Shown: positions 1 through 5,641 of the stretch, in pieces | How the letters are laid out: each line of letters starts with the position of its first letter | Position numbering within the stretch: the stretch's first letter is position 1 | Origin: an uncultured Muribaculaceae bacterium | GTDB taxonomy: Bacteria > Bacteroidota > Bacteroidia > Bacteroidales > Muribaculaceae | Direction: 5' to 3' | Assembly (NCBI GenBank): GCA_910584545.1 | Contig: CAJUBC010000013.1 | Coordinates: 1 to 44,182, forward strand | Length of the DNA stretch: 44,182 nt | The notes under the pieces: model-generated | The model's database searches: none | What the model was told of the DNA's origin: nothing | What the model saw: only the letters and a program-made list of their open reading frames with translations | Position numbers and translations under genes: made by a program

Positions 1-99
1 TTTTCAAGCTGCCGATTCAACTTTTTCAGGGTATTTCTTATCCCGAACTCGCGTTAGAAGTGAGTGGACAATAAGAATAACGGAACAAGGGGCGAATAC

Positions 100-1320
100 A
101 TGCCGAAGGCACCCTCGATTCAGATGCAGGATTTTCTGGTGCGGCAGCCTGCGTTTACCGGCGAACCGGCTACAGCCGACTTTTATCTCGATATCGCGCG
201 TCGTCTGGCTGTATGCCTGACGCAATGCGAACTTTCAGAAGTTCTAAATCCATCGGTAATCAAGCGCACAGCCTTGAATCTCACGGATTATCTTCAGGAC
301 ATCGTGGCTGACGGAGGCCTGTGGCGGAGCTTTGTCGAAGCCAACAGAAAAATGCATGGACGCACCGTTCCTTTCTATAACGTAGGACCGGAGTATGTGG
401 ACTATGAGCTGAACATTGAGGATGTGCGTTTCCTTGTATGGTATTCAGTCGCCATGCTCTCCGAGGAGCACCGTGATCTGTATCCGCTTGACAAAGGTCT
501 GATGAGGATGGCCGATGAAGCTTTTGCGCTTCTCGAGGGCGTATACGATGATGCTCCGCTCCCGGAAGACTGGAGACTGACTTTGGGACTCGACCTTAAG
601 GATCCCGAGGACAAAGACCGTATATACAGCCTCGGCCATTGGCTTTTCCTGAGCAGCTATCTTCTTACGCCTGCATTCGCTCTTGACCTTATGGAGATAG
701 TGTCTGATCCTGCCATGACTAAGGAGGATGGCTCAGAGTATCTTCAGCGCCGGCTCGAAAGTGCCATGATGGAGAATCCCACGGGTCCTCTCGCACTTTA
801 TTACACAGAATGGCTATGTCTGCTGATGGAAGGGAAACTGCCCGACCTGATGCCCAAGGTCAATAAGGAGGATGCCGAACCACATCCTTATTATTCGGCG
901 TTTGTCAAAGCCACGGATGGAAAAAGAATCGCCTATTTCTCAAGTTATGATGAGATGAATCGGTTTTTTATCGAGGGGATGGGATGGGAGGCCGGAAAGG
1001 AACATCTCTCGATGGCAAAGGGAGCTTCCGACTATATATTGCTTGTGAATCCCGAGAAGGGTATGCTGATGGCGCGAGGAATAGCACGTTGCATAGCCGA
1101 TCCGGATAATCCGTTGTATGACAGCGGCTATGCGCGTGAACATGCATTCGAATTGCTCACGATGCGCGGACTCTGCCCGGGCGATCTGTTGCAATTCATC
1201 TTCGAGCATGATTGGTTGCCCGACGCCGTGTTCCCCGGAACCGATGACAAAAATACGGTTGCCGAAAACCGTGACTTCATAGCAAGGTGCTATCTCCAGC
1301 AGTATTACCGCGGCGACTGA
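100..1320 (+). CDS. Hypothetical soluble protein (possibly DUF3843 family)
   Basis: A 406-residue protein with no signal peptide and no membrane segment, so probably cytoplasmic. It is rich in acidic and aromatic residues and looks largely helical. No catalytic motif is recognisable. Its length and overall character recall the Bacteroides-restricted DUF3843 family, but this is a memory-based guess. The start at 100 is preferred over an in-frame GTG at 64 because a purine-rich stretch (GGAACAAGGGG, 82-92) lies 7 nt upstream. The gene stands alone: a new promoter and dyads follow its stop before arsR. The 5' flank is cut by the window edge, so an upstream operon partner cannot be excluded. Confidence 0.75.
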   Translation: MPKAPSIQMQDFLVRQPAFTGEPATADFYLDIARRLAVCLTQCELSEVLNPSVIKRTALNLTDYLQDIVADGGLWRSFVEANRKMHGRTVPFYNVGPEYVDYELNIEDVRFLVWYSVAMLSEEHRDLYPLDKGLMRMADEAFALLEGVYDDAPLPEDWRLTLGLDLKDPEDKDRIYSLGHWLFLSSYLLTPAFALDLMEIVSDPAMTKEDGSEYLQRRLESAMMENPTGPLALYYTEWLCLLMEGKLPDLMPKVNKEDAEPHPYYSAFVKATDGKRIAYFSSYDEMNRFFIEGMGWEAGKEHLSMAKGASDYILLVNPEKGMLMARGIARCIADPDNPLYDSGYAREHAFELLTMRGLCPGDLLQFIFEHDWLPDAVFPGTDDKNTVAENRDFIARCYLQQYYRGD

Positions 1321-1336
1321 CCTGCAAGCATTAAAA

Positions 1337-1366
1337 AATCTGTGTCTCAGAAAAAAATCACAGATT
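1337..1366. repeat. Inverted repeat upstream of arsR
   Basis: Perfect 8-bp arms AATCTGTG (1337-1344) and CACAGATT (1359-1366) with a 14-nt A-rich loop. It lies 17 nt after the stop of the upstream gene and just before the arsR promoter. It could be a weak terminator, though no clean T-tract follows, or an accessory operator. It overlaps the operator dyad that begins at 1364 by three bases. Confidence 0.45.
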
Positions 1367-1386
1367 ATTTGGATTTCTCAAATAAT
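1364..1386. promoter_or_regulatory. Palindromic candidate ArsR operator
   Basis: Perfect dyad ATTATTTG (1364-1371), 7-nt spacer, CAAATAAT (1379-1386). The left arm contains the TTTG used as the -33 promoter element, and the right arm ends 5 nt before the -7 element, so a bound repressor would block RNA polymerase. ArsR/SmtB proteins typically bind such AT-rich dyads at their own promoter. That this ArsR binds here is inferred. Confidence 0.6.
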
Positions 1387-1399
1387 GTTTGTAATTTTG
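1368..1399 (+). promoter_or_regulatory. Bacteroidota promoter for the arsR cluster
   Basis: -33 element TTTG at 1368-1371, 20-nt spacer, -7 element TAATTTTG at 1392-1399, matching TTTG / TAnnTTTG. Transcription should begin near 1406, giving a leader of about 15 nt before the ATG at 1421. This placement argues against the longer reading frame that would begin at 1385. Confidence 0.75.
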
Positions 1400-1420
1400 C
1401 GAACAACAAACAATGAAGTT

Positions 1421-1750
1421 ATGGCAAAGTTAGAGTTAACACCTGAACAGGAGCGGCTTGCGAGATTTGCGAAAGCAATGGGGCATCCTACGCGTATTGC
1501 GATCCTTCATTTTCTCGCCCAGAGAAACGAGTGTTTCTTTGGCGACATACATGAGGTGTTGCCTATAGCGAAGGCAACGGTTTCTCAACATCTGAGCGAG
1601 CTGAAGGAAGCCGGATTGATACAAGGAACCATCGAGCCGCCTAAAGTGAAATACTGTATCAATAGGGAGAACTGGAAATTGGCGAGACAGATGTTTTCTC
1701 AGATGTTTGAAGACTGTTGCCCGACAAAAAAGAATAGCTGCTGCTCATAG
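1421..1750 (+). CDS. arsR: ArsR/SmtB-family metalloregulator
   Basis: A 109-residue winged-helix repressor of the ArsR/SmtB type. It has the GHPTRIAILHFL helix (residues 21-32) and the recognition helix ATVSQHLSELKEAGL (52-66). Such proteins dimerise on operator DNA and release it when trivalent arsenic or another soft metal binds thiolates. Cysteines are at 38 and 79, and two pairs close the protein (99-100 and 107-108). The classical ELCVCDL site of plasmid ArsR is absent. C-terminal thiol sites are known in some As(III) sensors such as the Acidithiobacillus ArsR, so a C-terminal inducer site is plausible. Start 1421 is chosen because the promoter lies inside the alternative longer frame from 1385. 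It heads the cluster running to 4703. Confidence 0.93.
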   Translation: MAKLELTPEQERLARFAKAMGHPTRIAILHFLAQRNECFFGDIHEVLPIAKATVSQHLSELKEAGLIQGTIEPPKVKYCINRENWKLARQMFSQMFEDCCPTKKNSCCS

Positions 1751-1816
1751 GTTGCGCTATTTTTTACCAATAGTGTTCGTGATTCGGCAAATAACAATCT
1801 GACAATCATTAAAGAC

Positions 1817-2242
1817 ATGAAAAAATTATTGATGATTTTCGTAGCAATGCTCGGACTAATGTCCTGTAGTAGCGGAGAGAAACAAGAACAACCTGAATCT
1901 CATGAGACAGATAGGGTGGAGGTGATTTATTTCCATAGTAAAAAACGTTGCCCAACCTGTATGGCAATCGAGAAGAATGCCAAAGTAGTTGTTGACTCCT
2001 TATTCTCTGAAGAATTGAAAAATGGCACTGTTGTATACAAAACAGTGGACATATCAACTCCTGAAGGGGAAAGAATAGCCGACAAATACGAAGTGACGTG
2101 GTCTTCGCTCTATATCAACAAATGGAAAGATGGTGTGGAGACACGTGAAAACATGACGGATTTCGGTTTCGGCAATGCGCGTAAAAATCCTGATGGGTTC
2201 AAGAAAGGAGTTGCCGACAAAATCCGCCAATTCATGAAATAA
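1817..2242 (+). CDS. Thioredoxin-like lipoprotein with CPTC motif
   Basis: A 141-residue lipoprotein: short hydrophobic signal and lipobox LMSC with the lipidated Cys at 17, then an Asp/Glu/Gln-rich linker. The mature domain has a YFHSKKRCPTC motif (CxxC at 45-48) on a predicted beta strand, as in thioredoxin folds, and so should sit in the periplasm or on the inner face of the outer membrane. Similar short proteins accompany ArsG-type permeases in other Bacteroidales; I recall them labelled nitrophorin-like or thioredoxin-like. Its stop overlaps the next start by one base (TAATG), implying coupled translation. A role in delivering electrons or thiol-bound metalloid to the permeases is inferred from context. 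Confidence 0.8.
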   Translation: MKKLLMIFVAMLGLMSCSSGEKQEQPESHETDRVEVIYFHSKKRCPTCMAIEKNAKVVVDSLFSEELKNGTVVYKTVDISTPEGERIADKYEVTWSSLYINKWKDGVETRENMTDFGFGNARKNPDGFKKGVADKIRQFMK

Positions 2243-2949
2243 TGGACTGGTTACAGACATTGCTCGACAACAGCACGACTCCGGCTCTGACGGCTTTCCT
2301 TCTCGGTTTGCTGACAGCCATTTCTCCCTGTCCGCTTGCTACTAACATCGCTGCAATCGGCTATATCAGCAAGGACATCGAGAATAGAGGACGCATATTC
2401 CGCAATGGAGTGCTTTATACCGTAGGCCGCATCATCGCCTATACAGTACTTGGCATCGTGCTGATCTCCATACTCAAGGAGGGAGCCAGCGTATTTGGCA
2501 TTCAGAAAGCGATAGGGAAATGGGGTGAACTGCTGATAGGACCGCTGCTCCTGCTAATCGGACTTTTCATGCTGTTCGGCCATAAACTCAATCTGCCACA
2601 GTTCGGGTTCGGGGGAAACGGCGAAGGTCTCGCCCGTAAAGGTGGATGGGGAGCGTTGCTGCTCGGTATACTGTTTGCTATGGCATTCTGCCCGACAAGT
2701 GGAATTTTCTATTTCGGTATGCTGATACCCATGTCGGTGACGGCAAGCGCAGGCTGGCTGCTGCCTGTTCTGTTCGCAATCGCGACCGCTATGCCGGTGC
2801 TTGCGGTAGCATGGGTTTTTGCTTTCAGTGTTGAGAAAGTAGGCGAGGTATACGGCAAACTGCGCTCTATCCAGAAATGGCTCAACATTATTGTCGGCGT
2901 CATTTTCATAGCGGTAGGCATTTACTACTGCGTAGTGATGTACTTCTAA
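2242..2949 (+). CDS. arsG: ArsG-type permease (CcdA/DsbD-like)
   Basis: A 235-residue protein with about six membrane helices and the architecture of CcdA/DsbD electron-transfer proteins. The paired cysteines fall in SPCPLATN (Cys30) and AFCPTSGIF (Cys150), both followed by proline as in CcdA. This subgroup, next to ArsR, a thioredoxin and a CSC permease, is named in annotation as ArsG, an aromatic arsenical efflux permease; the name is taken from context. The alternative is that it only moves reducing equivalents across the inner membrane to the CPTC lipoprotein. A glycine-rich loop (about 121-136) separates the two cysteine-bearing halves. Confidence 0.75.
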   Translation: MDWLQTLLDNSTTPALTAFLLGLLTAISPCPLATNIAAIGYISKDIENRGRIFRNGVLYTVGRIIAYTVLGIVLISILKEGASVFGIQKAIGKWGELLIGPLLLLIGLFMLFGHKLNLPQFGFGGNGEGLARKGGWGALLLGILFAMAFCPTSGIFYFGMLIPMSVTASAGWLLPVLFAIATAMPVLAVAWVFAFSVEKVGEVYGKLRSIQKWLNIIVGVIFIAVGIYYCVVMYF

Positions 2950-2971
2950 TCGTATACAAATAAATAAAATC

Positions 2972-3340
2972 ATGGATAAGAAAGAATCAAAGAAAGGTTT
3001 CTGGTCAACTTTCTTCGGCCCTAAAAAGAAAAGCTGCTGTTGCGATAGCAAGGTTATCGAGGAGGATAATGAGAAAAGTTGTGCTACGGCTCCCGGTACA
3101 AAGGTCAGCGAAGTGCTTGTACTTGGTCCCGGCTGTGCTAAATGTAAAAAGACATACGAGACAGTGGAACGGGTGATCAGCGAAAACGGTCTCGATGTCA
3201 GGCTCTCGAAAATCGAGGACATAGCCGAGATGATGAGCTTCAATATCATGACTACTCCAGCCGTGGTCGTTGACGGTACCGTCAAAATCAAGGGACATGT
3301 TCCGTCAGAGGATGAGGTGAAGAGGATTCTGGGAATCTGA
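2972..3340 (+). CDS. Thioredoxin family protein with extra N-terminal cysteines
   Basis: A 122-residue cytoplasmic protein. The C-terminal 75 residues form a small thioredoxin/glutaredoxin-like domain of the 'redox-active disulfide protein 2' type: LVLGPGCAKCKKT gives CxxC at 55-58, and the cis-Pro loop is MTTPAVVVDG. In front is a basic segment with a CCC triplet at 22-24 and a further Cys at 37, unusual for this family and suited to soft-metal or metalloid binding. It lies 22 nt after the ArsG-type gene and 22 nt before the permease. It probably reduces or hands over metalloid to one of these membrane partners (inference). Confidence 0.88.
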   Translation: MDKKESKKGFWSTFFGPKKKSCCCDSKVIEEDNEKSCATAPGTKVSEVLVLGPGCAKCKKTYETVERVISENGLDVRLSKIEDIAEMMSFNIMTTPAVVVDGTVKIKGHVPSEDEVKRILGI

Positions 3341-3362
3341 ACTGTAATGAGAGGAGACTGAT

Positions 3363-4703
3363 ATGGAAACGAAAAGAGAAATCAAGTTTCTTGTATGGAC
3401 AATTGTCCTGTTCTTGGCGGCGTTCTTTATGCCGGTCGACAGTAATGCGCTGATGACGGCCATTCACTCAACCCTTGACCTCGCCAAGTGGTATGCCCGC
3501 GAACACATCATTCTCTGTCTGCTTCCGGCATTCTTCATAGCGGGTGTGATAGCTGTGTTCGTGAGCCAGGGAGCGGTATTGAAATATTTCGGTGCCAATG
3601 CCAAGAAATGGGTATCATATACCGTTGCGTCGGTATCAGGAGGAATACTTGCCGTCTGTTCCTGTACCATTCTGCCATTGTTCACCAGTATCTACAAGCG
3701 AGGCGCAGGTCTTGGCCCGGCAATAGCGTTTCTATATTCCGGTCCCGCCATCAGTATCCTTTCGATAATCCTCACGGCGCGAATCCTCGGCCTTGAGATG
3801 GGACTTGCCCGTATAATCGGTGCAGTTACATTCGCCATTGTCATTGGTTTGCTGATGTCGTTCATATTCCGCAAAGAGGAACGCGATAAAGAGATCGAGC
3901 AGATGAACGTCGTTCCGCCTCCCGAGAAACGTCCATTGTGGCAGACGGCAGTATTCTTCTTTACACTTGTGGCAATCCTTGTGTTCGCCAACTGGGGTGC
4001 GCCCGCGGCAACCGGCCGAGGAATATGGGCCGCGATTTATGGTGCCAAATGGTGGATAACTTCAGCACTTGCAATAGGACTCTGCGTGATTCTGGTAAAG
4101 ATACTCCACCTGAAAGCCCGGTGGATTATTCTCGGCGCTATCGCTGTGGCAGTGTCGGCGTTTCTCGCCAACGTCTTTATTCCTGATGCTAAATTGGCAC
4201 CGCTTGTGCCAATGGTTGTTTCCGTTGCCGTGCTTGCCGTCATACTTCTTTGCGACAAGAACGATGATGAGAATCGAGAATGGGCGTTGTCGTCGTGGAG
4301 TTTCGCTAAGCTGATACTTCCTCTGCTTGCGGTCGGTGTATTGACAGCCGGTTTTCTGCTCGGTTCGACTCACGACGGCATAGAGTTGCCGGGCATCATT
4401 CCCAACAGTTGGGTGGAATGGGCTGTAGGAGGAAATTCACTGCTATCCAACTTCTTCGCAAGCTTCACCGGAGCATTCATGTACTTCGCTACACTTACCG
4501 AAGTCCCTATCATTCAGGGATTGCTTGCTTCCGGTATGGGAAAAGGACCGGCACTTGCCTTGTTGCTTGCAGGTCCTTCACTTTCGCTCCCCAATATGCT
4601 TGTAATTCGCAGCGTGATGGGAACGAAGAAGACAGTGATCTACGTTGCTCTCGTAATCGCTATGGCGACAATATCCGGCTGGATTTACGGCTATTTCTTC
4701 TAA
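3363..4703 (+). CDS. ArsP-superfamily permease (PF03773)
   Basis: A 446-residue polytopic membrane protein of the DUF318/ArsP permease family. The diagnostic block is CSCTILPLF (Cys99, Cys101) followed by YKRGAGLGPAIAFLYSGPAI, and a related LLAGPSLSLPN block recurs in the C-terminal half, as expected for an inverted-repeat transporter. Characterised ArsP proteins export trivalent organoarsenicals and use cysteines; another branch (SO_0444 type) is linked to Cu/Zn efflux. With ArsR, ArsG-type and thioredoxin neighbours the organoarsenical reading is favoured, but the substrate is not proven. A hydrophilic loop around residues 169-192 divides the halves. Tandem stops TAATAG end the gene, and a convergent gene begins 28 nt later. 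Confidence 0.85.
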   Translation: METKREIKFLVWTIVLFLAAFFMPVDSNALMTAIHSTLDLAKWYAREHIILCLLPAFFIAGVIAVFVSQGAVLKYFGANAKKWVSYTVASVSGGILAVCSCTILPLFTSIYKRGAGLGPAIAFLYSGPAISILSIILTARILGLEMGLARIIGAVTFAIVIGLLMSFIFRKEERDKEIEQMNVVPPPEKRPLWQTAVFFFTLVAILVFANWGAPAATGRGIWAAIYGAKWWITSALAIGLCVILVKILHLKARWIILGAIAVAVSAFLANVFIPDAKLAPLVPMVVSVAVLAVILLCDKNDDENREWALSSWSFAKLILPLLAVGVLTAGFLLGSTHDGIELPGIIPNSWVEWAVGGNSLLSNFFASFTGAFMYFATLTEVPIIQGLLASGMGKGPALALLLAGPSLSLPNMLVIRSVMGTKKTVIYVALVIAMATISGWIYGYFF

Positions 4704-4731
4704 TAGTGTATCCGCTCCGTGCCGGGTTGTA

Positions 4732-5235
4732 TCAGGAATTTACAACGAGTTGGAAAGCTTCTCGGGGAGTACCGTCCGATACGTGTATTACTCCGCAGTA
4801 GCTGAAACCGGCTTTTCTGATCCAACCCAGCATGGGGCGGTTGTCTTTGTGCGTATCGAGCCGTATATTGTTGATGACTGATGTACAGTATTTAAGACAA
4901 GCGTCGGCAATTCCGCGAATCGAGCCATCCGAAGCTATACGATGTATGGTGCCGTAAGGTGCGTCATTAAGCCATTCGCCATCTATTTCCGAATATGTAG
5001 GATCGTCACCGACGATAAAGGCAAAAGTGCCGACAATCCTGTCATCTGCTTCTATCACATAACTGACTCCTGCGGAAATATCATCGCGCAGGAGGTTGAC
5101 GGTAGGATAGCCGTTAACCCACTGTGAATCATTGCCAGATTTTCGCATGAAAGTTCTGGCCGTATCATAAATCTCCAGCATTCTTGCCAGATCCTCAACC
5201 CGGCTGCGCCTGACAATAAATCTATTACTTTCCAT
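4732..5235 (-). CDS. GNAT-family N-acetyltransferase
   Basis: A 167-residue GNAT enzyme, which transfers acetyl from acetyl-CoA to an amine. It begins with the usual beta1-alpha1 pattern (FIVRRSRVEDLARMLEIYDTA), has a central strand YVIEADDRIVGTFAFIVG, the acetyl-CoA region IHRIASDGSIRGIADACLKY, and ends with RLDTHKDNRPMLGWIRKAGFSYCGVI, the classic late GNAT block. The acceptor is unknown. The internal Met at 5235 is preferred over the one at 5250 because AGGTG lies 7 nt upstream of it. It is convergent with the permease gene and has its own promoter. Confidence 0.88.
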   Translation of the reverse strand: MESNRFIVRRSRVEDLARMLEIYDTARTFMRKSGNDSQWVNGYPTVNLLRDDISAGVSYVIEADDRIVGTFAFIVGDDPTYSEIDGEWLNDAPYGTIHRIASDGSIRGIADACLKYCTSVINNIRLDTHKDNRPMLGWIRKAGFSYCGVIHVSDGTPREAFQLVVNS

Positions 5236-5301
5236 AAAATCACCTGCCATTTATGTCCTATAGCCATTTTGTATATCAAATCACACCCTTGACTAAACTT
5301 A

Positions 5302-5333
5302 CAAATATAACGGTTCTTTCCCATAACAACAAA
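5302..5333 (-). promoter_or_regulatory. Promoter of the GNAT gene
   Basis: On the minus strand, TTTG (5330-5333) is followed by exactly 20 nt and TATATTTG (5302-5309), a perfect TTTG / TAnnTTTG promoter. Transcription should begin near 5295, leaving a leader of about 60 nt. Confidence 0.75.
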
Positions 5334-5340
5334 TAATTCA

Positions 5341-5364
5341 CTTTAAGACTCCCTTTAAGACTCC
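5341..5364. repeat. Tandem 12-bp direct repeat
   Basis: CTTTAAGACTCC occurs twice in a row without a gap (5341-5352 and 5353-5364), between the divergent promoters of the GNAT gene and the peptide cassette. It may be a tandem regulator site or a slippage product. It sits just upstream of the GNAT -33 element. Confidence 0.6.
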
Positions 5365-5413
5365 CATAGTCAAATTCTCAACATTTGTTGAAGACAAAAT
5401 CGTTATTATTTAT

Positions 5414-5421
5414 TAAATTTG
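5414..5421 (+). promoter_or_regulatory. -7 promoter element of the peptide/barrel/GLPGLI cassette
   Basis: TAAATTTG matches TAnnTTTG. The nearest TTTG upstream is at 5384-5387 with a 26-nt gap, too long for a good -33 partner, so only the -7 element is convincing. The implied transcription start near 5428 favours translation from the Met at 5432 or 5444 over 5423. Confidence 0.55.
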
Positions 5422-5443
5422 CATGGATTTAATGACATCAAGA

Positions 5444-5641
5444 ATGAAAATATACCGACTTATCGCTATGATGCTTCTTATATGCGCTTCTCCTAAATCA
5501 AGTGCTGAAAAGAAGGCTCAGATTAAAGTGGACATCAACTCAAAGGATGATGCCGCATGTCAGGCTTACGGTGCTATGGCTGCAGCATTGCAGGAGGCAG
5601 GTCGAGGAGACGAGGTGCCAAATCGCGCTGTAAAATACTAA
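5444..5641 (+). CDS. Small secreted peptide of unknown function
   Basis: A predicted 65-residue product: signal peptide MKIYRLIAMMLLICA...SSA (about 21 residues) and a mature part of about 44 residues with a single cysteine (ACQAYG) and a basic C-terminus. No family recognised. Starts at 5423 and 5432 are in frame; 5444 gives the best signal peptide and fits the predicted transcription start. The stop overlaps the ATG of the barrel gene by one base (TAATG), suggesting translational coupling. It could be a real exported peptide used by the downstream proteins, or the degraded start of a longer gene. Confidence 0.55.
   Translation: MKIYRLIAMMLLICASPKSSAEKKAQIKVDINSKDDAACQAYGAMAAALQEAGRGDEVPNRAVKY

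Noticed and set aside
2554..3291. 245-codon open frame on the minus strand
   Set aside because: Lies opposite the ArsG-type and thioredoxin genes, both with strong family motifs; low-complexity and without recognisable domains.
5557..5640. Upstream extension of the barrel protein
   Set aside because: Overlaps the small peptide gene in another frame and lacks a signal peptide; the Met at 5641 has one.
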